Source: Sphingobium lactosutens DS20
Lineage (GTDB): Bacteria; Pseudomonadota; Alphaproteobacteria; Sphingomonadales; Sphingomonadaceae
NCBI RefSeq assembly: GCF_000445105.1
Contig: NZ_ATDP01000094.1
Span: forward strand, 55,731 to 119,730
Direction of reading: 5' to 3'
DNA length: 64,000 nucleotides
Shown here: positions 51,739 to 63,100 of the stretch, one piece after another
Layout of the letters: every line of letters starts with the position of its first letter
How positions within the stretch are numbered: the first letter of the stretch is position 1
The notes under the pieces: model-generated
The model's input: the letters and a program-made list of their open reading frames with translations, nothing else
Told to the model about the DNA's origin: nothing
Databases searched by the model: none
Position numbers and translations under genes: made by a program

Positions 51739-53004
51739 ATGAACGACCTGACACAGACCCCCGAAATGCTGATCGCGACCATGGGTGCGCGGGCGCGCCG
51801 CGCCGCCGCGACCATTGCGCAGGCGAGCGACGCGCAGAAGGCCGATGCACTGCGCCGCGCCGCGCAGGCGTTGCGCGACCAGGCCCCGGCGATCATCGCC
51901 GCTAATGCGCGGGACATGGAAAATGCCGCGGCCAATGGCCTGTCGCCCGCCATGCTGGACCGGTTGAAGCTGGACGAGGGGCGGATCGCGGGCGCGGCGG
52001 CTGGCGTCCAACAGGTCGCGACGCTCGCCAGCCCGCTGGGATCGATCATCGACCGGCAGGTGCGGCCCAACGGGCTGGAACTAAGCCGCGTGCGCGTGCC
52101 GCTGGGCGTGATCGGCATCATTTACGAAAGCCGCCCCAATGTGACCGCCGACGCGGCCGCGCTGTGCCTGCGGGCGGGCAATGCGGTGATCCTGCGCGGC
52201 GGCAGTGAGGCGAAGGAAAGCAATCGCGCCATCCATGCCGCGATGCTGGAGGGGATCGTTGCGGCGGGCCTGCCGGCAGACGTAGTGCAACTGGTCCCGA
52301 CGACCGATCGCGCGGCGGTGGGTGCGCTGCTCAAGGCGGCGGAGTTTGTCGACCTGATCGTGCCGCGCGGGGGCAAGAGCCTGGTGGCGCGGGTGCAGGA
52401 AGAGGCGCGCGTGCCCGTGCTGGCCCATCTGGACGGCATCAACCACAGCTATGTCGATGGCGCGGCCGACCCGGCGATGGCGGAAAAGCTGGTGGTGAAC
52501 GCCAAGATGCGCCGGACCGGCATTTGCGGGTCGACCGAGACGGTGCTGATCGACCGGGCGTATGCGCAAGGGCCGGCCCTGGTGCGGGCGCTGATCGAGG
52601 CGGGCTGCGAAGTGCGGGGCGATGAGGCGGTGCAGGGCATGGACGCGCGGGTGAAGCCGGCGCAGGAGGCGGACTGGGACACTGAATATCTGGACGCGAT
52701 CGTGTCGATCCGGCTGGTGGACGGGCTGGACGAGGCGATCGCCCATATCGCGGCCCATGCGAGCCACCATACCGATGCGATCATCACCGAAGACGGCGCG
52801 CGGGCCGAGCGCTTCCTTAACGCCGTCGACAGCGCGATCGTCATGTGGAACGCATCGACTCAGTTTGCCGACGGCGGCGAGTTCGGGCTGGGCGCGGAGA
52901 TCGGCATTTCGACCGGGCGATTGCATGCACGCGGGCCGGTCGCGCTGGAAGGGCTGACGACATATAAATGGATCGTCCGGGGGACCGGGCAGGCGCGGCC
53001 CTGA
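51739..53004 (+). CDS. proA: glutamate-5-semialdehyde dehydrogenase
   Basis: ProA reduces gamma-glutamyl phosphate to the semialdehyde in proline synthesis. The 421-residue protein shows the family's [58 protein letters not shown] and the catalytic cysteine in [16 protein letters not shown]. The start at 51739 follows a TTG five codons earlier, which is less likely. No proB or nadD is next to it; kdsA converges from the other side. Confidence 0.95.
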   Translation: MNDLTQTPEMLIATMGARARRAAATIAQASDAQKADALRRAAQALRDQAPAIIAANARDMENAAANGLSPAMLDRLKLDEGRIAGAAAGVQQVATLASPLGSIIDRQVRPNGLELSRVRVPLGVIGIIYESRPNVTADAAALCLRAGNAVILRGGSEAKESNRAIHAAMLEGIVAAGLPADVVQLVPTTDRAAVGALLKAAEFVDLIVPRGGKSLVARVQEEARVPVLAHLDGINHSYVDGAADPAMAEKLVVNAKMRRTGICGSTETVLIDRAYAQGPALVRALIEAGCEVRGDEAVQGMDARVKPAQEADWDTEYLDAIVSIRLVDGLDEAIAHIAAHASHHTDAIITEDGARAERFLNAVDSAIVMWNASTQFADGGEFGLGAEIGISTGRLHARGPVALEGLTTYKWIVRGTGQARP

Positions 53005-53026
53005 CCCATAAGCCGTTTGCGACAGC

Positions 53027-53074
53027 AAGTGCGACATATCGGAAGATTTCGCACTTCGTTAGTTAGCTAACTAA
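53027..53074. other. hairpin plus 16-bp perfect palindrome between proA and kdsA
   Basis: AAGTGCGA (53027-53034) pairs with TCGCACTT (53049-53056), and two bases later lies the perfect palindrome TTAGTTAGCTAACTAA (53059-53074). Both proA and kdsA end here. The palindrome is AT-rich in a GC-rich genome and has no T-run, so it may be a protein-binding site rather than a simple terminator. Confidence 0.55.
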
Positions 53075-53082
53075 GTGTAGGA

Positions 53083-53910
53083 TCAGGCCTTGGCGATTGC
53101 GTCTATCGCCTTGAGCCTCTCCAGCATCGGGCCGACCCAGTCGAGCGGCAGCATGACCGGGCCGTCCGACGGCGCATTGTCGGGATCGTCATGCGCTTCG
53201 GCAAAGATGGCGGCAACGCCGGCGGCGACCGCGCTGCGGGCCAGAAGCGGCGCATAGTCGCGCTGGCCGCCCGACGCCGATCCGAGGCCGCCGGGCTGCT
53301 GCACCGAATGGGTGGCGTCGAAAATCACGGGATAGCCGGTCTGCGCCATCACAGGCAGCGCGCGCATGTCGCTGACCAATGTGTTGTAGCCAAAGCTGGC
53401 GCCGCGTTCGGTGAGCAGGATGCGATCATTGCCGGTCGATGCGACCTTCTGCGCCACCGCCGCCATGTCCCAGGGGGCGAGGAACTGCCCCTTTTTGACA
53501 TTGATGACCGCGCCGCTGCGCCCGGCAGCGAGCAGCAAGTCCGTCTGGCGGCAGAGAAAGGCGGGAATCTGTAGGATATCGACGGCTTGCGCTGCGGCCT
53601 CCACCTGATCGGGGCCGTGAATGTCGGTCAGCACCGGGCAACCGAGCGCGGCCTTGACCTCCGCCAGGATGGCGAGGCCAGCGTCGATGCCGACGCCGCG
53701 CCTGCCCGATACCGATGTGCGGTTCGCCTTGTCGAAGCTGCTCTTGAAGATGAAGGGCACGCCCGCCTGCGCGGCGGCGCGCGCCAGCGCATCGGCCATG
53801 AACAGCGCATGGTCGCGGCTTTCGATCTGGCAGGGGCCGGAGATGAGGACGAAGGGCAGGTCGTTGCCGATGGTGATCGGGCCGACCGCGACATGGCGGG
53901 GGGTGGTCAT
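53083..53910 (-). CDS. kdsA: 3-deoxy-8-phosphooctulonate synthase
   Basis: KdsA joins arabinose 5-phosphate and phosphoenolpyruvate to make Kdo 8-phosphate for the lipopolysaccharide core. The 275-residue TIM barrel shows [66 protein letters not shown] and [12 protein letters not shown]. The start at ATG 53908-53910 is the conserved one; a longer frame is spurious. The stop of the small PLA2-like gene lies seven bases before its start, so the two are probably co-transcribed. Confidence 0.95.
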   Translation of the reverse strand: MTTPRHVAVGPITIGNDLPFVLISGPCQIESRDHALFMADALARAAAQAGVPFIFKSSFDKANRTSVSGRRGVGIDAGLAILAEVKAALGCPVLTDIHGPDQVEAAAQAVDILQIPAFLCRQTDLLLAAGRSGAVINVKKGQFLAPWDMAAVAQKVASTGNDRILLTERGASFGYNTLVSDMRALPVMAQTGYPVIFDATHSVQQPGGLGSASGGQRDYAPLLARSAVAAGVAAIFAEAHDDPDNAPSDGPVMLPLDWVGPMLERLKAIDAIAKA

Positions 53911-53917
53911 GGCGCGA

Positions 53918-54211
53918 TCATTTGGGCGCTTTTGCAAAGCGGCGCAACAATTGCCCGCGCCACAGCCCCTTGCCGGGATGATAATTCCAGCAGAACCAGC
54001 CAAAGGCGAGGCAGGCCAGCAGCGAGGGCAGCGCCATCGGATCGCCATTGGCCCGCATATGGCGGTAAAATTCCATGTCGGCGCGCCAGCGGTCGCGTTC
54101 GCTGCCGCCGCCATTGATGCCGTAGAGATTGTCATGGCGCCGGCAACCGACATTGCGGTTGTATTTCCGGTGGTCGATGAAATAGCAGTAATCGCGTTCG
54201 GGCGTGCTCAT
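53918..54211 (-). CDS. small protein with a phospholipase A2-like CxxHD motif
   Basis: A 97-residue product. Residues 8-55 read [23 protein letters not shown] followed by [17 protein letters not shown], resembling the PLA2 fold: a C-x-x-H-D-x-x-Y helix and a second helix with A-D-x-x-F-x-x-x-M. The catalytic His-Asp pair would be in RRHDNLY. The C-terminal [18 protein letters not shown] is a likely membrane segment. It lacks the calcium loop of venom PLA2 in any clear form and has no signal peptide, so activity is unproven. It starts 18 bp from the divergent hydrolase gene and ends seven bases before kdsA. Confidence 0.6.
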   Translation of the reverse strand: MSTPERDYCYFIDHRKYNRNVGCRRHDNLYGINGGGSERDRWRADMEFYRHMRANGDPMALPSLLACLAFGWFCWNYHPGKGLWRGQLLRRFAKAPK

Positions 54212-54229
54212 GCCCCGATTAGGGCGGCG

Positions 54230-55366
54230 GTGTTGGAAAAGTTCAAGCGTAAAGTCTTTTACCTCGGCGGTTTCGATCCGCGCGGCGTCCGCTTCTATCA
54301 CCAGCTCTATCGCGAGCAGGCGGCGCGCTATGCCGCGCTGACCGGCGAGGACGTGACGGTGAGCAGGCGTCAGGCGGGCGAGGCAGGGGCGGCGGTGTCG
54401 GCGCGCTGGCGCGTCGCAAATGCGACCGCCGGGGTCGAAACCGATTATGAATATCTGCGCTGGGAAGATGTGATCGGCAAGGTGTGGATCCGCAATCCCC
54501 TGGCGCTCGCGCTCAAATCGGCGCGCGCCTATGCGGGCCATGCCCGGCACATGGATTTCGCGCGGATGCGGCGGCTGCGCCAGGGGCCGGTCATCACCAT
54601 CCTATATCCGCCAATGCTGGCGGTGCTGATCCCGCTGCTGCTGGCGCTCGTCCCCGCTCTGATCCTGTCGCTGGCCTTGCCCTGGTGGGCGGCGGCGATC
54701 ATCGGCATGCTCGTGAGCGCGCTATTGTCCGGGCGCATCCTGGCCAAGCTGGTGGTGCCCTGGCTGCTGCGGTTCATGACCTATACCGGCGCGCTGGCGG
54801 CGCAGGGGCCGGGCGCGGCGCTCGACGCGCGGATCGACGCCTTCGCGCAGCGGATCGTGGCGGCGCTGGATGGTGACTGGGACGAAGTGCAGCTGGTGAC
54901 GCACAGCGCCGGCACGATCCTTGGCATGCGGCTGTTGCGCCGGGTGATCGCGCTGCGCGGCGGGGCGCCGCCCGACCGGTTCGTGATGCTGGGGCTGGGG
55001 CAGGTGGTGCCGGTGATCGCGCTGCGGCGCGACGCGCTTTGGTATCATGAGGATCTGAAAGCGCTGGCGGATGTGCCCTTCCGTTATGTCGACATCAGTT
55101 CGCCGCCCGATGGCGCGGCCTATTTCGACGTGAACCCGTTCCGGCTGGTCGCCCCCGCTTATGCCGCGCGGGTCGACATGCTCTCGCCGCGCTTTCACCT
55201 TTTTTACGAGCCGCAAAATTATCATGGCGGCTGGTCGAACAAATATGAGGCGCATTTCGACTATCTGCGCGTTGGCGACCGGCTCTCGCCGCTGGACTTC
55301 ATCAGCCTGACCGCAGGCCGCCGCACCGTGGATGAGGCCGTCGCCGCCTTCAGGACGATCGCATGA
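54230..55366 (+). CDS. membrane-anchored alpha/beta hydrolase-like protein
   Basis: A 378-residue protein. The N-terminal region starts VLEKFKRKVFYLGGFDPRGVRFYHQLYREQA, a pair of hydrophobic segments lies at about 120-165 (ITILYPPMLAVLIPLLLALVPALILSLAL and AAIIGMLVSALLSG), and a hydrolase-like core follows with the nucleophile elbow LVTHSAGTILG near residue 225, where HSAG stands for GxSxG. Later PRFHLFYEPQNYHGG may hold the catalytic histidine. A lipid substrate is suggested by the anchor and by the neighbouring PLA2-like gene. Start taken as GTG 54230. It overlaps the P450 gene by four bases. Confidence 0.72.
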   Translation: MLEKFKRKVFYLGGFDPRGVRFYHQLYREQAARYAALTGEDVTVSRRQAGEAGAAVSARWRVANATAGVETDYEYLRWEDVIGKVWIRNPLALALKSARAYAGHARHMDFARMRRLRQGPVITILYPPMLAVLIPLLLALVPALILSLALPWWAAAIIGMLVSALLSGRILAKLVVPWLLRFMTYTGALAAQGPGAALDARIDAFAQRIVAALDGDWDEVQLVTHSAGTILGMRLLRRVIALRGGAPPDRFVMLGLGQVVPVIALRRDALWYHEDLKALADVPFRYVDISSPPDGAAYFDVNPFRLVAPAYAARVDMLSPRFHLFYEPQNYHGGWSNKYEAHFDYLRVGDRLSPLDFISLTAGRRTVDEAVAAFRTIA

Positions 55367-56736
55367 CCGAGATTTTCACCCCGCCCTATCCCCGCCCGCC
55401 CAGGAACAAGCGGGGACTGGTAAAGCGATTCCTGCGCGGCTGGCACAGCTGGATCCATGTGCTGTTCGACAAAAGCTATACGATGAAGATGGGCGAGATC
55501 CGCCTGCCGGGGCGGACCATGTATATCGCCAACGAATTGCCGCTGGTGGACAGAATATTGCGCGGCGGCACCGCCTTCCCCAAGCATAGCGAACTGGTGC
55601 GCAACCTTGATCCGTTGATCGGTAATTCGGTCTTTTCGGCCAATGGCGCGGACTGGGAAAGCCAGCGCGCCATGGTCAACCCGGCCTTTGCCCACACCGC
55701 GCTGGGCCGGTCGATGCCGCTGATGGTCGCGGCGGCGGACGATCTGGTCGCGCGGATCGAGGCGGCGGCGCGGGCCGGCGGGCCGATCGATATCGACCCG
55801 ATGATGACCCATGTGGCGGCTGATATCATATTTCGCACCCTGTTCAGCGAGACTCTGGACGCGGAGCGTTCCAACATCATCCACAGCGCCTTTGGCCGGT
55901 TTCAGCGGCTGGCGCATTCCGCCTCCATGTTGCGGCTTTACGGCCTGCCCGCCGGCTGGTTCGAGAAACGGTCCAGGGGCCCGGCACGGGCGATCCATGA
56001 CGTGTTCCGCCCGATCGTCGAGGCGCGCTATGCGGGCTTTCATGGCGGGGGAGAGGCCGGGCCGCGCGACATCCTGCAATCGCTGATCGAGGCGAAGCAT
56101 CCCGAGACGGGCACACCTTTCACCTGCGAGCAGGTGATGGAGCAGGTGTCGACCATCTTCCTGGCGGGGCATGAGACGTCGGCGAGCACCATGACCTGGG
56201 CGCTCTACATGCTGGCCGAATGCGCGCATATCCAGACGCGGGTGCGCGAGGAAGTGGCGCGGGTGGCGGGCGACGAGCCGCTGAACGGCGCAATGCTCAA
56301 GGACATGAGCCAGCTGCGCAATATCTTCAAGGAAACGCTGCGGCTTTATCCGCCGGTATCCTTCCTGCCGCGCGAGGTGACATGCCCGATGGACATGCGC
56401 GATAAGCATCTGGAGGCGGGCGCGATGCTGGTGGTGGCGCCATGGCTGACGCAGCGGAACAAGGATAATTGGGCCTGCCCCCATGGGTTCGATCCCGACC
56501 GGTTCGATGATCCGGCCAATGCCGAGATGGCGAAGCAGGCCTGGTTCCCCTTTGGCCGGGGACCGCGCGTGTGCGTGGGCGCGGGCTTTGCCCAGCAGGA
56601 GGTGATGACAGTGATCGCCAGTGTGGTGCGTCGTTTCCAGATCAGCGTGCCCGCGGGCTTCACGCCTGAGCCGATCAGCCGGCTGACGATCCGGCCGCGG
56701 ACGGGCATGCCGTTGATGTTCGCGCCGGTCAGCTGA
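55363..56736 (+). CDS. cytochrome P450
   Basis: A 457-residue soluble P450. It shows the I-helix motif FLAGHETSASTM at 266-277 (AGHET for the usual AGxDT), the ExxR pair Glu324 and Arg327 in FKETLRLYPP, and the haem-binding loop FGRGPRVCVGAGFA with Cys404 as axial ligand. The proline-rich N-terminus (FTPPYPRPPRNKRG) is typical of bacterial members that hydroxylate fatty acids or terpenoids. Its ATG overlaps the hydrolase stop (ATGA), so the two form an operon and may act on the same lipid. No ferredoxin or reductase is nearby. It converges on the next gene with an 8-bp overlap. Confidence 0.92.
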   Translation: MTEIFTPPYPRPPRNKRGLVKRFLRGWHSWIHVLFDKSYTMKMGEIRLPGRTMYIANELPLVDRILRGGTAFPKHSELVRNLDPLIGNSVFSANGADWESQRAMVNPAFAHTALGRSMPLMVAAADDLVARIEAAARAGGPIDIDPMMTHVAADIIFRTLFSETLDAERSNIIHSAFGRFQRLAHSASMLRLYGLPAGWFEKRSRGPARAIHDVFRPIVEARYAGFHGGGEAGPRDILQSLIEAKHPETGTPFTCEQVMEQVSTIFLAGHETSASTMTWALYMLAECAHIQTRVREEVARVAGDEPLNGAMLKDMSQLRNIFKETLRLYPPVSFLPREVTCPMDMRDKHLEAGAMLVVAPWLTQRNKDNWACPHGFDPDRFDDPANAEMAKQAWFPFGRGPRVCVGAGFAQQEVMTVIASVVRRFQISVPAGFTPEPISRLTIRPRTGMPLMFAPVS

Positions 56737-57622
56737 GCGCGGCTTCTTCTTCCGGCGCGACGTCGACCATGACGGACTGGCCTTGCCCCGCGCCGCCGAC
56801 GAACAGGCCGTCCATCGGCGCGACATCGGCATAGTCGCGGCCCATGGCGACGAAGAGATGCCCGTCGCCTGTGATGCAGCCATTGGTGGGATCAAAGCCG
56901 ATCCAGCCGCGCGTCGGCCCGCACCAGAGCATGACCCAGGCGTGCATGGCGTCGGCCCCGACGAGGCGCGGCATGCCGGGCGGCGGCAACGTGCGCAAAT
57001 AGCCGCTGACATAGGCGGCGGGCAGGCCGGCCAGACGCAGGGCCACGACCATGATATGGGCGAAATCCTGGCACACGCCATGCCGCCCGGCAAAGGCGTC
57101 CGCGACCGGCGTGTCGGCATCGGTGACGCCGGGCCGATAGGCAAAGGCGCTCTGAATATGCAGGGCAAGGTCCAGCGCGGCGGCGACCACGGGCGCATCG
57201 GGTGCGAGCCGGGTGCGCGACCAGTCGCCGATCGCCGCCAGCATCGGCGTGCGCGCGCCGGCGTAGAGATAATGGGCGGGCGCGGTCGGGCCCATATCGC
57301 GATCCAGCAGCGCGGCCCCGGCCACCGCGCCGATTGCGGGATCATCATCCTGCGGGGTGATGATGCCGCCCTGCACGCCGCAGCGGAATCGGCTTTCGAT
57401 GCTGAGCTGGCGAATCGGGCTTTCGATCACCAGCCGGGCGACCTGGACGGGCCAGCCGCCCGGCCGCGATTCGATGATGGTCGGGGTGGGATCGACATCG
57501 AGTTGATAGTCCGATGTCCACTGGCCGGGCCAGGACGCGGGTTGCAGGCGCAGGTTGAAGCGCGCGAGACGCACCGGCGCGGCATAGCGCAGCAGCGTAC
57601 GATGGCGGACCTGATAGATCAT
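56729..57622 (-). CDS. transglutaminase-like cysteine protease family protein
   Basis: A 297-residue protein with an N-terminal bacterial transglutaminase-like region ([20 protein letters not shown]) and a papain-like core. The triad is Cys184 in GRHGVCQDFAHIMVVALRL, His227 in DAMHAWVML and Asp244 in GFDPTNG. Members act as peptidases or amide-forming enzymes rather than true transglutaminases. It is the last gene of a three-gene cluster with the ATP-grasp/alpha-E gene (four-base overlap) and the DUF2126 gene. Such clusters are proposed to make and process short peptides, but no product is known. Confidence 0.88.
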   Translation of the reverse strand: MIYQVRHRTLLRYAAPVRLARFNLRLQPASWPGQWTSDYQLDVDPTPTIIESRPGGWPVQVARLVIESPIRQLSIESRFRCGVQGGIITPQDDDPAIGAVAGAALLDRDMGPTAPAHYLYAGARTPMLAAIGDWSRTRLAPDAPVVAAALDLALHIQSAFAYRPGVTDADTPVADAFAGRHGVCQDFAHIMVVALRLAGLPAAYVSGYLRTLPPPGMPRLVGADAMHAWVMLWCGPTRGWIGFDPTNGCITGDGHLFVAMGRDYADVAPMDGLFVGGAGQGQSVMVDVAPEEEAALS

Positions 57623-60105
57623 GCCAGTATCTCGGCGCTTTCCGTCTTGCGGACTTGCAGGAAATAGCGTTGCCCGATCGCGTCGGAGAGGGCGATCAGC
57701 CGGCGTTCGGCGTCCGCGATATGATCCATGGTCAGCCTGTCGCCGGTCAGGGGTTGAAGCTGCCCCACCAACGCATCGGCGATACGGCGCGGCTCTTCGG
57801 GCATGCCGTCGCCGCGCAGCGTGGGCAGGGCGGCGACATGCTCGGCAAGGCGTAGCGCCTGCCAGGCGAGCGCGCGGGGATTATAGGGCTCCAGCGCGAT
57901 GAGGTCGCGCACCGGCGCCAGCGCGGGGCCGGCCAGATAGCGGGTGCGATAGCTGATCTGGCTGTCCATCAAATCGAGCAGGACAGTGAGGTCATCGTCC
58001 GACGCCTGATCGCCGCCGAACTGGTTGATGAGCCGGCACCCGTTGATCGCGCGTTCCAGCCGTCGGCCCATGTCGTGGAAGCGCCAGCCGTCGCCGCGCG
58101 CCATATTTTCCGCCGCAAGGCCGGAAAGCGCCGAAATCCGTTCGATCATGCGGGACGAGGCGTCGAGCAATGTTTCCGTCACCGCGCCGTCGAAGGTGGG
58201 CAGGGGCAGGCGCACGAGACGCCAGACGTCACTCGCCAGGCGATCGCGCAGCCCTTCGCCGATATTGGCCACGGTCGCCATCAGCGCGCGGACGCTGCCG
58301 GGCTGGCGTGCATCGCCCAGCGCAGTGGCGCAGAGCGCGCCGACGGCGGCGCCCGGCGCGCCCGAACCGGTGGGCACCGCGCGCCAGGCGGATAGCAGGC
58401 CGACGAGCCGCCCCATGGTCGGGCTGGCGAGCGAGGGGCCAAGATCGGCCTCGATCGAGCCGCCGGCGACCGCGCGAATCAGGCGCAGCGTCGCTTCGGT
58501 CCGTTCGATATAGCGGCCGAGCCAGAAGAGATTGTCCGCCGCTTTGGCTGGCAACATGCCGCCCATCCGGCGAATGGCGGGCGTGCCGCCTCCCAGCAGG
58601 CTTTCGGCAGACGCCGGCCGGCGATCGATCACGCACATGTCGGCGGAGATGTCGCCCCGGCCCATCAGCGCCGCGCGAATGTCGCCATGGGCGGCGAGCC
58701 GGGCAAAGGCGCCGGGCATGACGCGCCAGTGCCCCGCGCCGTCGCGCGCCACGAAAATGCGCAGGGTGAAGGGCAAAGGCGTCAATCGCCCGTCGATGAT
58801 CGCGGGCGTGGTGGACAGCTTCACCATTTCCTGCCCGACATAATCCATCGGCCGGCGGTCCATCGCGTCCAGCAGGCGCGCGCGCTGGTCAGCGTCCAGC
58901 GTCGCGGCGGGCAGGAAGGGCGCGTCGGGCAGGCCGTCGGCCGGCTGATCGAAGGCGGACCCGATCACCATCTGGTCGAGCCGGGCACGCACATGATCGC
59001 GCTCGCGCGGCTGGCCGCACCACCAGGTGGCGATATTGGGGAGGAGCAGGTCCTGGCCGAGCACGGCCCCGGCCAGTTGCGGCAGGAAGGCGGCGAGCGC
59101 GCGCGATTCGATGACGCCTGCGCCGGGCCAGTTGCTGACCATCAGCCCGCCGCGCGCGCAGGCGTCGAAGAGGTCGGCGACACCGATCCGCGACTGGCCA
59201 TCAAAGGCGAGCGGATCGAGGAAGCGGCTGTCCATCCAGCGCCACAGGCCATCGACGCGCTTCAGCCCCTGGATGGTGCGCACGAACAGGCGACCGTCGG
59301 ACACGATGAGGTCGTCGCCCTCCACCAGCATGAGGCCGAGATAGCGGGCGAGATGCGCCTGTTCGGCATAGCTCTGGTTGAAACGGCCGGGCGTGAGCAG
59401 GCCGATGCGCGGGTCCGACCGGGCGCAGTCGGCGGCGAGGCCCCGGCGCAAGTCGGAAAAGAAGGGGGCGAGCCGGCGCGTATGCATCGCACCGAGCAGG
59501 TCGCCGGTCGCGCGGGAGAAAGCGAGGCGATTTTCCAGCGCATAGCCGACGCCCACCGGCGTGCGCACGCGATCGGCCAGCACGCGCCATTCGCCGCCCG
59601 GTCCGCGGCCGATATCGGCGGCGTAGAAATGAAGGACATGGCCGTTGGGCGGCGCGGTGCCCGTCATCACCCGCCAATAATGGGTGCTGCCGGTGATGAC
59701 GCTGGCCGGGAGATGCCCGTCGCGCACCAGCGACTGGGTGGCATAAATGTCGCCGACGATCCGTTCGAGCAATTCCGCGCGCTGGATCAGGCCGGATTCG
59801 ATATGGCTCCATTGCGCGGCGTCGATCAGCAGCGGCAGCGGGCCGAGCGGCCAGGCGCGTTCCTGTTCATCGCCGGTGAGGCGAAAGGCAAGGCCAAGGT
59901 CGGCCGCCTGGCGTGCGACATGATCGGCAAGCGTCGCGGGATCGCCCTTTGCCTGCGCGGACAGCCGCTCCAGCATTGTGCGCCAGTGCCCGGCCGTGTC
60001 CGGGTCGGCATCGGCGAACAGGTCGCCGCGCGGCGCGGCGGCGAGATAGGCGTCGGCCCAGCTTTCTGTCCCCTGCGACGGCGCGAGGGCGTCCGCCTGG
60101 TTCAT
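57619..60105 (-). CDS. fused circularly permuted ATP-grasp and alpha-E domain protein
   Basis: An 828-residue fusion. Residues 1-500 are a circularly permuted type 2 ATP-grasp (DUF404/DUF407): [83 protein letters not shown] and [21 protein letters not shown]. From about residue 515 begins an alpha-E domain ([30 protein letters not shown]...), a helical partner of unknown role. In many genomes the two domains are separate neighbouring genes; the fusion confirms that they work together. ATP-grasp enzymes of this kind are predicted to form amide bonds without a ribosome. The gene overlaps both neighbours by four bases. Confidence 0.9.
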   Translation of the reverse strand: MNQADALAPSQGTESWADAYLAAAPRGDLFADADPDTAGHWRTMLERLSAQAKGDPATLADHVARQAADLGLAFRLTGDEQERAWPLGPLPLLIDAAQWSHIESGLIQRAELLERIVGDIYATQSLVRDGHLPASVITGSTHYWRVMTGTAPPNGHVLHFYAADIGRGPGGEWRVLADRVRTPVGVGYALENRLAFSRATGDLLGAMHTRRLAPFFSDLRRGLAADCARSDPRIGLLTPGRFNQSYAEQAHLARYLGLMLVEGDDLIVSDGRLFVRTIQGLKRVDGLWRWMDSRFLDPLAFDGQSRIGVADLFDACARGGLMVSNWPGAGVIESRALAAFLPQLAGAVLGQDLLLPNIATWWCGQPRERDHVRARLDQMVIGSAFDQPADGLPDAPFLPAATLDADQRARLLDAMDRRPMDYVGQEMVKLSTTPAIIDGRLTPLPFTLRIFVARDGAGHWRVMPGAFARLAAHGDIRAALMGRGDISADMCVIDRRPASAESLLGGGTPAIRRMGGMLPAKAADNLFWLGRYIERTEATLRLIRAVAGGSIEADLGPSLASPTMGRLVGLLSAWRAVPTGSGAPGAAVGALCATALGDARQPGSVRALMATVANIGEGLRDRLASDVWRLVRLPLPTFDGAVTETLLDASSRMIERISALSGLAAENMARGDGWRFHDMGRRLERAINGCRLINQFGGDQASDDDLTVLLDLMDSQISYRTRYLAGPALAPVRDLIALEPYNPRALAWQALRLAEHVAALPTLRGDGMPEEPRRIADALVGQLQPLTGDRLTMDHIADAERRLIALSDAIGQRYFLQVRKTESAEILA

Positions 60106-63100
60106 GCGCCGGGCTGGCGGGGCAGGCGCAGGTCCAGCGTCATGGGAAATTCGCCGGGCAGCTCCGCGACGGGCATGTCGACCGGGCCGGGCGTATGGCC
60201 ATGATCCTGAAACCGCGCCTTGCGCCGGGATTCGGCTTCATAGCCGTTGATCGGCAGCGTGTCGTAATTGCGCCCGCCCGGATGCGCGACATGATAGACG
60301 CAGCCGCCAAGCGACCGGCCGCTCCAGCTGTCGAATATGTCAAAGGTCAGCGGCGCATTGGCGGGAAGCTGCGGATGGAGGCAGTTGGCGGGCGTCCACG
60401 CCTTGTAGCGGACGCCGCCTATGGCTTCGCCCGGCACGCTGGTCGGGCTCATCGGCACATGGCGGCCGTTGCAGGCGACGATGTGGCGGCCGGCGACGAG
60501 GCCGGTGGCGCGCACCTGGAGTCGCTCGGTCGATGAATCGACGTAGCGCACCGTGCCGCCGATCGCGCCGGTTTCGCCGAGCACGTTCCAGGGTTCGAGC
60601 GCATGGGTGATTTCCAGGCCCACGCCGCCCGCATCCACCTGACCATGGACGGGGAAGCGGAACTGGCGCTGCGCTTCGAACCAGTTGGGATCGAAATCAT
60701 AGCCCGCGCCGCGCAGGTCGGCGAGCACGTCGAGAAAATCGGACCAGACGCAATGCGGCAGCATGAAGCGGTCATGCAGCGCCGTGCCCCAGCGCACAAA
60801 GCCGCCCTGTTGCGGCTGGCGCCAGAACCAGGCGGTGAGCGCGCGCAGCAATAATTGCTGCACGAGGCTCATCCGCGCTTCGGGCGGCATTTCGAACCCG
60901 CGAAATTCGAGGAGGCCAAGGCGCCCGGTCGGGCCGTCGGGCGAGAACATCTTGTCGATGCAGATTTCGGTGCGGTGGGTGTTGCCGGTCACGTCAACCA
61001 GCAGGTTGCGGAACAGGCGGTCGACCAGCCAGGGCGGCGGCAGCTTGTCCTCGCCCTCGCGCGTCGGATCAGGCACCTGCGCGAGCGCGATTTCCAGTTC
61101 GTAGAGCCCGTCATGCCGGGCTTCGTCGATGCGCGGCGCCTGGCTGGTCGGGCCGATGAACAGGCCCGAAAAGAGATAGGAAAGCGAGGGGTGCCGCTGC
61201 CAGTAGAGGACGAAGCTCTTGAGCAGGTCCGGGCGGCGGATGAAGGGCGAATCGTTGAGGGTCGGGCCGCCCAGCACGATATGGTTGCCCCCGCCCGTAC
61301 CGATCGAGCGACCATCGACCATGAATTTGTCGGCCGTCAGCCGGCATTCGCGCGCGGCGGCATAGAGTTTCTCGGTAATGTCGACCGTGTCCCGCCAGCT
61401 GGCGGCGGGGTGGACATTGACTTCGATCACGCCGGGGTCGGGCGTGGCCTTGAGCACGTTGAGGCGCGGGTCGGGCGGCGGCGCATAGCCCTCGATCCGC
61501 ACGGGGATGCGGGTGGCTTCGGCGACGCGCTCCACCTGCGCGATCAGTTCGAGATAATCCTCCAATTCGCGGACCGGGGGCAGGAAGACGGACAGGTGCG
61601 CGCCATGCGGTTCGACCGTGATGGCGGTGCGCACCGCGCCTTCGATGATCACCTGTTCGACGCGGTCCTGCGCGGCCGCGCCGCCTTCGGCATCGGCGAC
61701 GCGCTGGACGCGCTGCGCTTCCTCACGACTGGCCTGTTCGCTGACCTGCGTGCGGACATCCGGCAGTGGCCCGCGCGGCTCGCTGGTGTCGCGCGGATGG
61801 ATATAGGGATAGTCGGATTCGGGTACGTGGGGCAGCGACCCCAGCGGCAGGCGATAGCCGAGCGCCGAATCGCCGGGCACCGCGAACAGCTTGCCCCGGC
61901 GCAGCTGCCAGATTTCGCTCTGCCAGCGCGGCGTCGCCGCCTGGCTTTGCCAGCGCTGGACCGGCAGGACATAGCCGACCGGTTTGTCGAGGCCGCGCTC
62001 GAAGGTCTTGACCATGCGGGCGCGCGCTTCGGGATCGGCGATCGCCGGGTCCTGCGGGTCGGTGTTGATGGGAAGATCGCCCTCCTTCACCATCCACACC
62101 GCCGGGTCTTCATAGACCGGGTGAGTATATTCCTGCGTGAAGCCCATATTGCCGGCCAGCGCGACAAGGAAGTCCTGCGCGTCCTGCGCCGTGGTCTGGC
62201 GAGCGCCTTCGGGCGGCGTGTCGGTCGCGATCAGGCTTTCGTCGCGCCAGAGCGGTACGCCATCCTGCCGCCAATAGACGGCATAGGCCCAGCGCGGCAG
62301 GCTTTCGCCGGGATACCATTTGCCCTGCCCATGATGCAGCAGGCCGCCGGGCGCGAAGTCGCTGCGCAGCTTGCGGATCAGCCGGTCGGCATAGGCGGCC
62401 TTGGTCGGGCCAACCGCGTCGCCATTCCACTCGCCCGCGTCCCCTCCATCCTGCGCGACGAAGGTCGGCTCCCCGCCAATGGTGAGGCGCACGTCCTGGC
62501 GCTGGAGGTCGGCATCGACCTGATCGCCCAGGGCCATGACCGCGTCCCAGCGGGCATCGGTGAAAGGCTTGGTGATGCGCACCGCTTCGGCGATGCGGCT
62601 GACGGACATTTCGAAGCGGAAATCGACTTCGGCCGGTTCGGCCATGCCGCTGATCGGCGCGGCGGAGCGATAATGGGGCGTGGCGCACAGCGGGATATGC
62701 CCTTCACCCGCAAACATGCCGCTGGTGGCGTCGAGCGCGACCCACCCCGCGCCCGGCACATAGGCTTCGGCCCAGGCGTGAAGGTCGACCACGTCCTGGC
62801 TGACGCCCTTTGGCCCTTCGATCGGCTCCACGTCCGCAACCAGCTGGATCGAATAGCCCGACACGAAGCGGGCGGCGAACCCCAGCCGGCGCAGCAGTTG
62901 CACCAGCAGCCAGGCGGAATCGCGGCAGGAGCCGGTGCCGATGTCCAGCGTCTCCTCCGGCGTCTGCACGCCGGTTTCCATGCGGATGACATAGCCGACC
63001 CGTTGTTGCAGGCGGCGGTTGACCTCCACCAGAAAATCGACGGTGCGGCCTTCATGCCCCTGATGCTCGGCGACCAGCGCGTCGAACAACGGCCCCTGAT

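Noticed and set aside
51560..51742. 60-codon frame between the LuxR-type gene and proA
   Set aside because: Arg/Pro-rich composition, overlaps the proA start and has no ribosome site; the 188-bp gap shows nothing else I can name.
56485..56496. GGGTTCGATCCC, resembling the T-arm of a tRNA
   Set aside because: It lies inside the P450 coding region (CPHGFDPDRF), and no acceptor, D or anticodon arms surround it.
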